Shown here in pieces: positions 47,481 to 60,119 of a DNA stretch of 64,000 nt. Numbering within the stretch: position 1 is the stretch's first letter; each line of letters opens with the position of its first letter. The notes beneath the pieces are model-generated. The model was not told the origin of the DNA and did no database searches. It was given only the letters and a program-made list of their open reading frames with translations. The DNA comes from Allium sativum (Eukaryota; Streptophyta; Magnoliopsida; Asparagales; Amaryllidaceae), in contig CM060920.1 of assembly GCA_030737875.1 (NCBI GenBank), positions 480,778,861-480,842,860 of the forward strand. The letters are read 5' to 3'. A program made the position numbers and the translations under genes.

Positions 47481-48936
47481 GGGGTAACTACTACCTCTGG
47501 TGCTGTTTCAGGAATAGGGGATAGCAGAGTTGTTCGGGGAATTCCCGGATTTTCAGGATCATACCCCTCTACTTCAGAAGATGCAGGGGCAGAAGAAGAG
47601 GAACCAGCTTCGAGAACAGTTTTTTGTTTAGACTTCCGTCTCTCTTCTTCCATAGCCTCAGCAATAAGGCGGCGCCCTTCAGCTAGGCGCTCCGGTTCAT
47701 CATCCCTCAAGTATATTTCCATTAGCTTATCTTCGTCAATGGAATCGACCTTAAGTTCCTCTTTTTCCCACTCGATGATCTGATTCCACACTTTAACTAG
47801 AGTGGATGGATAGTCCTCGATCCAAGAAATGTTTCGGCGACGAATAATATGTGCGAAGAATTCAATCATTAGTTCGCCGAAACCCTGAATATCAGCCTCC
47901 GCCTCTGATAATTGCTTGCGGGCTTCCTCCGCAGATTTGATGGCACACTCCACATTGCCCTCGGCCAGGGCAGCTCTGTTCTCTTCCTCCAACAGCTTTG
48001 AAGCCAAGTCAGCGTTCTTCTTTTCTAGTTCAGCGCTCCTCTTTGCTAACTCGGCGTTTTTCCGTTCGAGCTCAGCATAAGCAAGGCGTGTCTTAGCAGC
48101 TTCTGACTTGGCCTCGTCAGCTTGCTTTTTTAATTCAGAGCGCTCCTGAGTGTGAGATTCAAGCAAGTCATGATAACGCTTTTGCATGCACTCGAATTGT
48201 TGTTTGAAGTTAGAAGCATCCCTTTGAGCGACAGCTAGTTGAGCTTGAGTGTCTTCCAAATCTTTTCCTAGAGCTTTTAAGGCCTTGGCATCCTCCTCCG
48301 CGGTCTTTTGCATTGAGTCGGTATTTGTGATTAGAGTGCGGATGATTCTGGAGAGGTTGCGTGAATATTTAAACATCTCAGAATACTGCTTTTCCACCGG
48401 ATCAATCTTTGCTTTGGCCTCATCTGCCCACTTAGAAGAAATAGGTTCGAGGGCAGGTAAAAAAGTCAAAGTCTCGAAGTAGTGCTCGGGAAATTGCTCC
48501 ACCAAATATGCCCGCTTTACTGCAGTTTCCGCATCTAGTGGGGGAGGAGCGGGGATCGATAATTCGGTGTCCCTGTGTGAAGAGGATTCGGTAGTCTCTT
48601 TGTCTGTCCTAGGTCGTTTAGTAGCAGGGACCTTGTGCTTGCTTCGAGACCCAGTTTCTTTTGGAGGAGTTCTCTCTCTACTGCGCTTTTCATGGGAAGA
48701 AGTGGAGTCTTTAGATTGTGGTCTGTCCTCTTACCTACGGCTTTGATAACCCTTGTATTTCTCTTGTTCCGGCCGAACTGGTGAGCGAGAACATGAGGGT
48801 CGAGAACGATAGGGATCGTAAGACCTTCTCTCATCTCTGCCACGATCATCACGACGATCATACTCGACGTCCTGAGGAGGATTGGACATGCTGCGACGAA
48901 GCTTCCTGATATCGTAGTAGGATCGAGACATCGTAC
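47481..48936 (-). pseudogene. Antisense gene of C, exon 3 (coiled-coil part)
   Basis: Putative acceptor GTGCAG ends at 48937. Reads an Arg/Ser/Asp-rich start (MSRSYYDIRKLRRSM), one in-frame TAA at 48731-48733, then a long coiled coil near 47,900-48,250 (AELERKNAELAKRSAELEKK) and a conserved-looking IEEF/W-rich segment around 47,780-47,880. The frame is interrupted by D at 47481. Nothing identifies an enzyme. The coil suggests self-association. Confidence 0.75.
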
Positions 48937-49053
48937 CTGCACGATAAAACAAACGAAATTTAGAATTAATGGATTCACGAAGAAAGAGGTGCAATGAATG
49001 CTAATGCCGTTATATAAAGTGTATCCTAAGTGGTGTGTTTCCCCCCAACCAAC

Positions 49054-49617
49054 CCGAGTCTGAAGCTAGACTAGTACGGGCAGGCTCTTTGGCCTTAGCA
49101 GGAGTGGTCTCTTCAGAAGAGGTGAAGACTAAAGGATCCTTCCTGAAATCCTCTGAAGTGTATATAGTCTCCGGTAAGGGGAGATCCCCCAAACCCTGAA
49201 ATATCTTCTCATCAGTACTAGGGACATCCCCCTCGGAAGCATGAAGTGGCGACTCTTGGGAGGATTTTGACTTTTCCAGAGAAGTAGTCTCCTCGGGGGC
49301 GATATATCCTTCACGATGCTTTTCGGCCAGATTAGCCAATTCGTCATCTTGTGTAGAAGATGGAGAAGGTGAAGTTTGAAGAGGCGCTGTAGGAACTCCT
49401 GAGCCTTCTCCTGTCTCTGGGACTACCTCCACTGGAGGAATGTATGCGTATGGAACCGTCCCATGACCAATGCTACGAAAAACAGATAACAGCCCATGAA
49501 AGTGAAGATATTCGTCTTTAAGGGCTTCGTCGATAGTCAAGAATTTCTGATCGCCATTAAGAAGTCGGTGCATCCGGTCAAAGAACACCTGATCTGATAT
49601 CTGTTTGGGATTGTCGA
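49054..49617 (-). CDS. Antisense gene of C, exon 2
   Basis: Starts after a GT-AG intron of 77 nt (49618-49694) and continues the frame as DNPKQISDQVFFDRMHRLL. Then a Ser/Thr/Glu-rich disordered stretch. A putative 117-nt intron (48937-49053, donor G|GTTGGT) restores frame into exon 3. The donor here is less canonical than the first. Confidence 0.65.
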
Positions 49618-49694
49618 CTGCAAACAAAAAGGAAAACAAGTCAAGGTGATGATTCAAGAGTATAGAGCCCGGATTTAGAAAATCAGTGCTTTAC
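49618..49694 (-). other. Intron 1 of the antisense gene
   Basis: Donor GTAAAG and acceptor TTTTTGTTTGCAG on the minus strand, phase 1, 77 nt. Splicing joins two frames that otherwise end in stops. The pyrimidine-rich acceptor is typical of plants. Confidence 0.75.
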
Positions 49695-50451
49695 TTGATT
49701 TTGTCCACCTCCTGGCGCATCCAGGCTGTCGCTTCACGTAAAACCATTCTAGTCTGGAATCTCCAGCTTTACTGCTGAATGGTGCAGAGATTATCTTCCT
49801 TTTTGGAACTGACTCGAAGTAGCAGAAAGATGGAGTCTCTCGAGTCCGATGCTTGAAATTATAGAAGAAGTGAACGTCATCGAACGTGAGCTCTATGCCT
49901 AAGATTTCACGATATGCTATGTACAAGGTGTGCAAATAGGCATATGAATTGGGATGCAACTGCATGGGGGCAATCCGCATTTGTCTTAAAAAATCAACGA
50001 TGAAGGGAGAGAATGGAGGAATGGCGCCGACCATGCACATCAATCGAGTGACCGCCATATATCCTTCTGGAGGGTTGTGGGGACGGTCAGAGCGTGAAGG
50101 CACTAGAGTGTCCCTTTTCATTATCCCGTACTTTAAGCAAATTCGGATAAGTCGATCATTGTCGATTGTTGATTCAACGGAGTCTGGAGGTGATTCCAAT
50201 ATAATGGCCGATTCAAATTCATCAGGGGCTCGATCGTCACCAATCCCTCCTTCCTCCTCAAAACCCAGAGAAACTTCGTTCTCTGAAGACGCCTCGTTGC
50301 TTTCTCGATTTTCAACCCCGTAGTCTGGACCCTCACTGTCCCATTCTGGATCCGAAGAAGAAGATATATCCTCGAGAGTGATTTTGTTAGAGGTTTCCGG
50401 GGCTTCTTTCCTCTCAGCTAGTCTGGAAGAGCGTCTGGGTCTCATTGTCAT
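49695..50451 (-). CDS. Antisense gene of C, exon 1: gypsy-type transposase-like domain
   Basis: ATG at 50451; acidic N-terminal 90 residues (RRSSRLAERKE, then many Glu/Ser/Asp). Residues about 125-230 (IPPFSPFIVDFLRQMRIAPMQLHPNS, written in two halves here as IPPFSPFIVDFLRQM and RIAPMQLHPNS) fit the 'putative gypsy type transposon' (Transposase_28-like) domain. Such ORFs are known as extra, often antisense, genes of Tat elements. Role unknown. With exons 2 and 3 and the 3' part the coding length is 3498 nt, a multiple of three, holding one internal stop. Confidence 0.75.
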
Positions 50452-51762
50452 GGAACTATTGAAGAAGCAATAGCACGAATTAGAGTAAATTAGCCCGTAC
50501 CCCCCTGTGCGTGTGTGTGAACTAAAATGTGTGCAGCAAATGTGAGAAATGCAAAGTAAAGGTGCAACAATGTAAGACGAAACTTCGAAGAGAAAGTGAT
50601 AGTCAGAGTAGTTCTTAATGCTCGTTTATGTCCGCAAGGCACTATCCTAACTGTTCATGAAGTTGGAAGTAATATCTAGCATTGTTTTAAATAGTTGGAC
50701 AAAAATTTGTGCTTTGGATTGAGTAGTTTTCGGTTTGGACGTATACATCAGGTTCAGATCGGATAGGCAAGGTCACATGTCAGCTTAAAGCAAAGGCTCA
50801 CACTCAGAAAGATATATCTGGATCGGTTCGGGGATTGACTCTCGGAGCGGGTCGGATTAACCTGGATAACCAGGCCCCAATTCTCTTTTTTGTTCCACAA
50901 CCCGGTCCGATCCGAGCGCATAAGTCTTGACCTCCATTTTATTCATAGATCCGACCCGACCCGGTCAAACAAGCTAAGTCCCATTTCTTTGCCCTATTGC
51001 TCCGACCCGGTCCGGCTCTGTGAATTTCTCTCTTTCCCTTTTTCTCCTACTGTTCCCCCACCCGAACCGATCTCCTTCAATTTCCTTCCTCTTCCTCCTC
51101 TTAAGTAGCGAACCCAACTCGATATCCCAAGCCTTAATTAAAATCAAGTGCTTAAGCACTCAAGTATTCAACGACGAATCTCAACACCCTCCACCAACGC
51201 CTCGAAATGGCGTCGATGCCATCAACGACGAAGGCGGAGGATGAAGGAAGCCGTGGCGATGGAATTAGTCAATTACCTTGTTAGAATCGTTCAACTTAAC
51301 TGCGAATGTAAATTAAAAACAGTTATGGCAACGAGATTTGAGATTGCAAGACTACCTATGTATTTGATTCAAAAATTGAAGCGAGAATTTTGAAATTTCT
51401 TGGAAAGACTAGGGTTTCGATGTGGAATCGGTTCGGTTGGGCAAGAACAGTGAATGAAAGAAAAGAAGCAAAGTGAAGTAAATTTATATAAAAAACAAGC
51501 TGACTATTCGTATTCCCGATCGGACCGGCTCGAAAAGCCCAATGACACAGCTTGGCCCACTAATCCATTGCAGAGTATAGGAAGAAGGAGATCCGTTCGG
51601 GTCGGAACCCAAACCAGAAATCCGTTCGGGTCGGAATCTGAACCGAACAGGATGCAGTACGACAGCTTGGCATGCGTATGCAAAAGGAAGGATGAAGGCG
51701 TTGTGCAACAGCAATCAAAGCATGCTCCATTTCCAACAGAAGCATCCTTTGAGGGGGCAAAG
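50452..51762 (-). promoter_or_regulatory. Region between antisense gene start and C 3' LTR
   Basis: No convincing coding frame. Upstream of the antisense ATG, so it should hold its promoter. Rich in the TCCGACCCG/TCGGGTCGG motif (50,901-51,015, 51,517-51,640). The C PPT lies at its right end. Confidence 0.5.
51749..51762 (+). other. Polypurine tract of C
   Basis: TTGAGGGGGCAAAG directly before the 3' LTR start TGTTAGCC. Confidence 0.85.
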
Positions 51763-52682
51763 TGTTAGCCTACTTTGTGAACTAGGCAACACAAAGTCTA
51801 GATATCAGACATTAAAGAGCATTTTTAATTAGAAGACTTTGGTTCGGATCGGAAAAGACACTACAGCCTAGATCAGACAGCTGCAATTGTTCGGGTCGGG
51901 TCAGAGCAACGTATCGGTTCGGGTCGGATAAAATCTTCTGTTCGGATCGGTGAACTGTTGCTGAGGAAATTGGTAAGGCATAGCTATTCGGATCGGAGGG
52001 CAATATAATCTCAATTGGATCGGAAAGCCACCTGGTTGCCACGGAAATAGATCGGAGTGGAGCGGAGCAGATTAAAGAAGAGAGGGCGTTGCTTCCTAGC
52101 CAATCCGGGTCGGATCGGGTATCCCGATCCGAACCCCTTATATGTGTGTCTCCGACCCGAGCCCATTTTCCATATCATTCTCCAGCAAAAGCGCCTGGAT
52201 ATCCGGATCGGCTATGACCAGTTCCTACCCATAACGTTCATTACTCTGATGCGTTGTCAACACAATAATTCATCTGAACCCGAGGCTAATGGGATGGACG
52301 ACACGTGGCTCCGATCCGGATCGGGTTTTGAGCAAATTCACACTTATAAATACCCCGTCTGGAGACAAAGAAAAGGATCTTTTTTCTGGCACTTGGAGAG
52401 TTCAACTACCTTCATAACCCGAATTCCAGCAATCCCGGAAAATCAAAATCTTCTTTCATTATTTGTTTTCAAACAATTGAGTGATTGTGAGTGAGTTGTG
52501 AGGGAGATCAAGTGAGTATTTCATTGTATTTGCAACTGAATCACTGAAAGTAGTGAAAAACAAGTGGACGTAGGCATTTCTTCGCCGAACCACTATAAAT
52601 CCTGTGTGTTCATTTTTATTTTTATCTCATTTCATTTTGCTTTTAATCAATTTGGGTGTTAGAACCACTTTTTGGTCTAACA
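51763..52682 (+). repeat. Element C 3' LTR
   Basis: 920 bp, eight substitutions from the 5' LTR and no length change. Same TATA and TCGGRTCGG cluster. Confidence 0.95.
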
Positions 52683-53915
52683 AGACCTAACTTAATAGGT
52701 AAATTCCCAAGGTCTAAAACCAAAGAAAACCAAGAATAGACAGAATAGAGACGTAGGTTCAAGAACATGGGTAGACCTAACTTAATAGGTAAATTCCCAA
52801 GGTCTAAAACCAAAGAAAACCAAGAATAGACAGAATAGAAAATCCGGTTTAGACCCAATTTCATAGTCACAAAACTTAAGCAGCACTTTCCTAGTCATGA
52901 ATCACAGTTGTTCTTGTTATGTCATAGGCAATTGTTTATGTTTCCTAATCAAAGGTATAGGCTTGTGTTCATAGTCAAGGAAATAATTCTCATAGTCACA
53001 GTCACAGTCATAGGCAATGTTCATAGTCATAGGCGATGTTCATAGTCGTAGGCGATGTTCATAGTCATAGGCGATGTTCATAGTCATAGGCGATGTTCAT
53101 AGTCATTGGCAAGGCCTAATTGGTCATCGAATCATAACAGTTCTTAATTAGGTCCAAAGATATAGGCACAGATTCGAATAGAGAGAGATTTGGCATATTC
53201 TTTTATTCCTTTAATTTCATGTCACGAATAGAGAAAGCGTTCATATCTAAAAATAACTGACTTACAGAGATTAGATTAGAATAGAAAGATGGCGTTGCTA
53301 TGATTCGTGCGACGTTGCTCGAAATCGTTTGAGGTAGCCTTTGATTCTCATTCTGAAGCCTTAATCTTGATTCGAACCTCCTCTTGAGAATTTGAGCAGC
53401 ACTTCCTCGTCTTGATTTATTTTATATATTACTTATTTATATATTTTCTCAGAGGCAGCATAAGGATAGAAAAGAATTGTGAATAGAGAAGAAGACTAGG
53501 GCTGTTTATATAGTGTATAAGTCAACGAATCTGGTTAGAATGGCGTCCGGATACAGAGAAACGAATCAGGTTTAGAAAGCTGGAAAAAGCGGGGGGGGTC
53601 GACTCCCCGGTCGACCTGGGGGGTCGACTACCCAGTCAACCTGGGGGGGTCGACTACCCAGTCGACCTGGGTCCTGGGCGGGAAATTTCCCGCCCAGCCG
53701 ACTTCTGAGTCTGTTTTGAAATTTGAACTTTGCTGAAACTTCCGGAGGCCATATCTTCCTCATACAGACTCCGATTTACGCAAACTCGGACTCGTTTTCA
53801 TGCAGAATTCCAAGACGAACGCAATGGCTTGGCCCGTTTCCCTTGATTTTGATTTTAACTTTTAATTCTGCCTTGATTTGTGAATCTTAGTGTTGCAGAA
53901 TTATGGGGTGTTACA
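52683..53915 (-). repeat. Element B middle LTR (B2), right part
   Basis: Resumes the B LTR after C with the duplicated AGACC. Holds the second 90-bp repeat copy (from 52750), the 19-bp minisatellite (53003-53108), TATA-like box (53505-53512) and GTCGAC palindromes (53597-53672). Confidence 0.95.
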
Positions 53916-55605
53916 TTTTCCCCCACTTAAAAGGATTTCGTCCCCGAAATCTTCAAGTTAGGAAGAATGTGTCCTACCATCCAATCACCCATCTACCCAA
54001 CCATTCAATCACAGGCATTCACTGTCCTTAAAGGATTTCTAATGCTTTCATGTTTATATGCATAGTGTGTGTATATGTCTTTATCTAATGCAAAATCAGG
54101 CGGTCTACTGATTCAGTTGACCTCCTTAATGTGAATCATGTCAGTGCCATGCGTCCAATCATGTATGCAAGCATCCCTAGTTATGTAAATACTACATGCG
54201 TGCACAGCCATTCATCCATATGCAACATCCATATGATAACGTATCAGGCTCAACTTACAAACAAATACATATCTGTAAATGCAATATGAAAGCGTCTGAA
54301 CTGATCTAGTGCCTAATACGTATGCATATGTATTCACGAGCAACCATTAGCAACCACTTGCAACCATCAACCATAACATGTTTCAAATACATGTTTACGT
54401 CCATTGGCTTCTACCTAAAGATCGAAGATACGACCTAGAGGATATACTTTGGAAAAAGAGAAACAAATATGCGTAAAGCTCCAAAACAAAGAAACCAAGG
54501 ATGCACCCTTAAGGAAAAAGGGTATGATGCTAGTATCTAGCCTTCTTGAGCTTTACTCCACTGTATCTTAGCTAATTTAACTTCACGATTGTGAAGTCTC
54601 CGATCTCCATTTCCAAAATAAACAGATGTCAATCACGGTACCAAGTGTACGTACTAAGATGATTAGAGGTCTCCCTCTTATCCACCGTGCCATGACTTTA
54701 AGGGTCGAAAGGTTACTACGTGCTTTTTAGAGTGCCTGCCACAACCATTCATCTCTCACGCAACCCATCCTAGCCGAACTCGACATTCCTCAAGTACAAG
54801 CCCCAAAGGCATAAACCAATATCAGACAAGCACCCGAGGAATGTCTCCTCCGAATTTGGACAATCTACGTGAGATGATCTAAGCAAAAACAACCAAACAC
54901 TTGAGCACTAGTTGGGATCTTTTACTATACAAGTACTAAGGTGCAGAGACTCAACTATGGAAGCAAATATGAACAAATGCGAAGTGCTAAAACCAAAAGA
55001 AAGAGTATAAACAGAAAAGCTAGACTCTTCCAACAGAACTTTACTACCTTTCTCCTAGGTATGCTTAGTGGTGAAAGCATGTACTTGCCCTTCTGAAAAT
55101 CTTGTCCTTTGTTCTTAATTATATGCCATATTCTGACATAGTAAAGATACTTCCTTTTGTCTTAGGTTTTATAATCCCTTCCTCCTTCGTGAGCCAAGTC
55201 TACATCCATGAATTCCTCATCCTTGGGTTGTGCTCCTTAGCCAAACTCCTCATCCTCTTTCATGTTGACAAATCTCTCGAAAGCTGCCTCCATCGTACAG
55301 AAAACCCTACTAAGCTTGAAAGAAAACTAGCCGCAGGTGAAACTACTACACTTATAGAAGGAAGTCGGGTACTACTTCGCCCTTCGATGAGGTTACCTCC
55401 CAAAAAGCCAGGAGCCCCAGAGACTCAAGAAAGAAGGGGACAAGAATTCAAACAGAGAATCAGAAGATAGTGTGTATGGCTTTTGGGGAATATGCCTTTA
55501 AAACAAAACTTTTCTTTTGAAAATGCTTCTTTTAAAACTGTTTGAAAATAATAATTTTTTTCAAATCTTTTATCTGATCCGGTAACCTTCAGCTCTGATA
55601 CCACG
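53916..55605 (-). other. Element B internal region 2
   Basis: 1690 bp, a near-identical copy of internal region 1 including PPT (53916-53927, one base different), degraded pol/gag scraps and PBS (55592-55603). Confidence 0.9.
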
Positions 55606-58600
55606 TGTAACACCCCACGTCCGTTAGTGCCACTCACAAAGGGAATGCACTAAGTTCTGTGGAGAATTTAGGATAAAAGATGCAGATAAATTACAAGACA
55701 GACAAAAATTAAACAGCGGAAAATAAAACTTTGCTTTATTGATAAAATAATTTGTACAATGGTTTCTTTACAATATCAGAGTATCATCTGTCTTACAAAA
55801 TAAAGAAGCATAAAAATACATTTATATTCCCAAATTTTGGCAAGAGCCAGCCATAGCATCCGAAAAGAGAATCCAAGCAAAACTTCGACAAATCTTCAAG
55901 CTGGGAAAGAGTGACAGTCCAACTTAACCTGAGCTATACTATTCCCTCCTTTACTACCTGGGGGGGGAACGGAAGAAAAGAAGACGAAAGAAAAACAGAG
56001 TCAGACATAAAGCCTGAGTAAGTTCAGTAACTTCTAGCATGTGAACATGGAAAACAAAACGACTTGAATTAACTGAATACAAGATAACACCATGATGATA
56101 GGGTCAGCAAGATTACACAAGATCAACACAAGATATGCTTAGATAAGATAAACCGGATGTTCTCTAATACTTTCGCCGCTTCGCCATTTCCTTGTTATAC
56201 GGATTTCTATTATCTCTGCACCACCTAACTAATGTCCCAACTAGTAACGCTAGCGTGATCCCAATCCCTGTATTTTCCATCGCCTTCAGGCATCCATTTA
56301 TTTATTTGTTACCTAGATTTAATCTAGGGTTTTCTACCAAGTGCCTTCTAGATTTTACGCTGTCTGCTGAACGCTTCTCGGATTCAGGATTTATGCCACC
56401 TAGTTCAACTAGGAATTATGCTACCTGTCGAACGATGCCCCAAGTCTAGGACACACTACCTAGAGTGTTATATGTTCCTATACTTCCCCACGCATGTATC
56501 GTGAATCGTTATCACTTGTCTAGATGCACATGTCCTGTAATGTGCGACCCGAGTCCTGTGTCAGGGCAAATCAAGGAATACAGATTTCGGTCGGGAGCTT
56601 TCAGATATCTGCCGATGCAGATGCTAAGGTCTGTTTTTATTCTAGTGGCTATGGTCCCACTTGACCCCTCCCTCAACTAATGAAAGGCACACCTTGAAAA
56701 ATGAGAACTATACGCAGGCCCCCGGTGCCCTACTATCCTATGGCCATCCTCACCCATAACTAGATAGCAAGTATATGGTCTTTTGGAGTTCTCCGCCTTT
56801 CCGCTTCACGTATCTCGGTTGACTCAAGATGGATAGTAGACGACGAGTTGCTATCATAGGGCTACCGTTTTCTCACCGAATCACGCCGGTCCATCCTAGT
56901 CTTTAGGTTGCCATATATTGCAACCAAGGCATACCCCTGGTTCTTCTACGCAGACCTTAACCTCTGTGAGCCCAGGAGGATCATCTGCAGCCTCACAGAG
57001 GGATACCAAGAGTACCCTCACGTCCCCTCGAAGCCTCGGGCATCGTAACCCAATTTGTTGGAGCCTCCTTTTTACTCAGACGGACATTCGCTCCTTCCCG
57101 TGTTATACTAAGAATTACTACTTAGTTTTACTAACTAAGATTTACCACTTAGTTTCCAGAATCGTTGTTTTGTTTCACTAAGGTTTACTACTTAGTTCTC
57201 TTTCCCGTCAATTTGGATTGGTTAAGTGTCATTAGTCAATTCAAGCCAACTTAACCCTCTTCATTCATCCTGTTAAACTGGTTAAGTGTTATCAGTAATT
57301 CATGATGACTTAACCCTACCACAAACCAAGTTATATTGGTTAAGTATTTCTTATTACTTAACCCTACCCATTCATCCTGTATTGGTTAAGTGTTCCTTGC
57401 CCGTCTGTTTTAACTGACATGTTATTATTAATGGTTAAGTATCATCCCTTCATGTTTTAGACATAACCCTATTCCTTTATCACAATCTGATGGTTAAGTG
57501 TTCAAGCTTACTTAACCCTACGGTCAAGCCCAGCTAACATATCAAATTGGCTAAGTGTATTTACCTAACCCAACCTCTAGACTAGTTAACATGTTAATTT
57601 GGCTAAGTGTATTAACTTTACTTAACCCCACCTTCTAGTCTAGTTAACATGTTGATTTGGCTAAGTGTTTTCTTAGTTACTTAACCCCTACAAATCCGGT
57701 CTTGTTACCATAAGTTTGGTTAAGTGTTCCTATGGACTTAGCCCTCCCATTCTAGCTTGACTGTGTTAAGTTGGTTAAGTGTTCCTATGGACTTAACCCT
57801 CCCATTCTAGTTTAACTGTGTTAAGTGTCTGTATGAACCTAACCCCACCCATCGGTTTGGTTATCTTGTTGAATTGGTTAAGTGTCTTAGTTAACTTAAC
57901 CCTACCATTCTTGCTCTAGCTTTAATTAAATAGATTAAAGCCGCGACCACTCACATTAGACAGATATTGTTGCGAATATTGGATGTGCCGGTTGGTTCCG
58001 GGCAGGTTTACATCGCAACTCAGTCTAACCTCGGGTTAGGCATATTCGTGTTTTCTAAGTTCAAAGAGTTTTGATTAATTTTCAAATCAGGTTTTGAAAG
58101 TAACAATCTCGTCCGTCGGATCAGTTAGGGATAGCCAGGGAGAGCAGGAAACTTGTATTTTCCAAACCCAAGCCTAGACACTATCCTCTCTGTCACCCTA
58201 GAACTTTCTGGTGTGTTATTAAAAGAGATGTCGTTAACAAACCTTTAATTTGTCTAAATTTACATTTTCTCATTTAGGACAAATTCTATAAGTAAATTAT
58301 TCCTAATTTACTTATCTCCTAATTACTCTTTTAATGTAAATTGTCAACCTTTATTCTTATGGCCCATTTTCCCCTCTATATCATATTTATGCTTTTTGGT
58401 ATGTAAACTATACCAAATCAAGCGTCACTAACCATGATTTTTCTAGACATGACAATTATTCCCAATTACGGCCAATTTCAAATTTATGACAATATACCTA
58501 TTATGCCAAATTAGCTAATCCAATTCTGATTTAACATTCTAATTACAGTTCATGTCAAACTAGACTTATTATCTAGTTCACAATTCATGTAAATGGTAGA

Positions 58601-60114
58601 CTTACAAGACACTACTAGATTAAAATTACACATCCTATAACTCATGTAAAATTTATCCAATTTGCATATTTATGAACATGCCATAATACATGTTCCCAAT
58701 TTATGCCAATTTCCACGTTAAAACCACGTTTTTAGTAAATTTCATATTTTTCCCAAATCGTATTCCCACCGTTCGTATAATCGTGATTCAATCTAGATTA
58801 TAGATAAATCTAGATTCGTAGAAAATAGGGAATGAACCAAAGATGCTATGCAAAAGATAGACATAATAACTGGCATAAAAAGGGTTGAATAACGACGTAG
58901 GTTCAAGAACATGGGTAGACCTAACTTAATAGGTAAATTCCCAAGGTCTAAAGCCAAAGAAAACCAAGAATAAACAGAATAGAGACGTAGGTTCAAGAAC
59001 ATGGGTAGACCTAACTTAATAGGTAAATTCCCAAGGTCTAAAACCAAAGAAAACCAAGAATAGACAGAATAGAAAATCAGGTTTAGACCCAATTTCACAG
59101 TCACAAAACTTAAGCAGCACTTTCCTAGTCATGAATCACAGTTGTTCTTGTTATGTCATAGGCAATAGTTTATGTTTCCTAATCAAAGGTATAGGCTTGT
59201 GTTCATAGTCAAGGAAATAATTCTCATAGTCACAGTCACAGTCATAGGCAATGTTCATAGTCATAGGCGATGTTCATAGTCGTAGACGATGTTCATAGTC
59301 ATAGGCGATGTTCATAGTCATAGGCGATGTTCATAGTCATAGGCAAGGCCTAATTGGTCATCGAATCATAACAGTTCTTAATTAGGTCTAAAGATATAGG
59401 CACAGATTCGAATAGAGAGAGATTTGGCATATTCTTTTATTCCTTTAATTTCATGTCACGAATAGAGAAAGCGTTCATATCTAAAAATAACTGACTTACT
59501 GAGATTATATTAGAATAGAAAGATGGCGTTGTTATGATTCGTGCGACGTTGCTCGAAATCGTTTGAGGTAGCCTTTGATTCTCATTCTGAAGCCTTAATC
59601 TTGATTCGAACCTCCTCTTGACAACTTGAGCAGCACTTCCTCATCTTGATTTATTTTATATATTACTTATTTATATATTTTCTCAGAGGAAGCATAAGGA
59701 TAGAAAAGAATTGTGAATAGAGAAGAAGACTAGGGCTGTTTATATAGTGTATAAGTCAACGAATCTGGTCAGAATGGCGTCCGGATACAGAGAAACGAAT
59801 CAGGTTCAGAAAGCTGGAAAAAGCGGGGGGAGGGGGGGTCGACTACCCAGTCGACTCCCCAGTCGACCTGGGTCCTGGGCGGGAAATTTCCCGCCCAGCC
59901 CACTTCTGAGTCTGTTTTGAAATTTGAACTTTGCTGAAACTTCCAGAGGCCATATCTTCCTCATACGGACTCCGTTACGCAAACTCGGACTCGTTTTCAT
60001 GCAGAATTCCGAGTCAAACGCAATGGTGCAGCCCGTTTCCCTTTATTATGATTTTAACTTTTAATTCTGCCTTGATTTGTGAATCTTAGTGTTGCAGAAT
60101 TACGGGGTGTTACA
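55606..60114 (-). repeat. Element B right LTR (B3)
   Basis: 4509 bp. Same modules as B1: hairpin array 57220-57906, paired inverted-repeat block 57956-58028, minisatellite 59240-59342, TATA-like 59739-59746, short GTCGAC cluster 59837-59871. It has two copies of a 90-bp repeat (58894-58983, 58984-59073). As the right-hand LTR of a minus-strand element it is the 5' LTR. Confidence 0.93.
58894..59073 (-). repeat. 90-bp tandem duplication in B3
   Basis: Two units starting GACGTAGGTTCAAGAACATG. B2 has the same duplication with C inserted in its first unit; B1 has one unit. Confidence 0.9.
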
Positions 60115-60119
60115 AAAAC

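Larger units (their letters stand above)
27431..52682 (+). mobile_element. Element C: Tat-lineage Ty3/gypsy element with antisense gene
   Basis: Two 920-bp LTRs (27431-28350, 51763-52682) differ at eight positions, about 0.9%. Target duplication AGACC at 27426-27430 and 52683-52687. Gag-pro-pol is one frame, 28497-34559 (6063 nt), with three internal stops. Two RNase H domains, no chromodomain and an antisense gene between pol and the 3' LTR are Tat-lineage traits. Length without D is about 14 kb. It sits in the middle LTR of B and hosts D. Confidence 0.95.
17952..60114 (-). mobile_element. Element B: compound LTR-internal-LTR-internal-LTR LARD-like element
   Basis: Three LTRs (17952-22423; 24114-27430 plus 52683-53915; 55606-60114) alternate with two internal parts of exactly 1690 bp. 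The outer ends carry a perfect 5-bp target duplication AAAAC (17947-17951 and 60115-60119), so the whole chain is one insertion unit. The internal parts contain only collinear scraps of an A-like gag-pol. PBS (initiator tRNA-Met), PPT and terminal sequences match A. The chain probably arose by unequal recombination between LTRs. C is nested in the middle LTR. Confidence 0.9.

Noticed and set aside
48731..48758. GTAAGA at the in-frame TAA of exon 3 as a splice donor
   Set aside because: The only nearby acceptor would give a 28-nt intron, too short for plants; a nonsense mutation is simpler.
50974..51393. Several 60-80 codon frames before the C 3' LTR
   Set aside because: Overlapping on both strands, no domain, base composition driven by the TCGGRTCGG motif.
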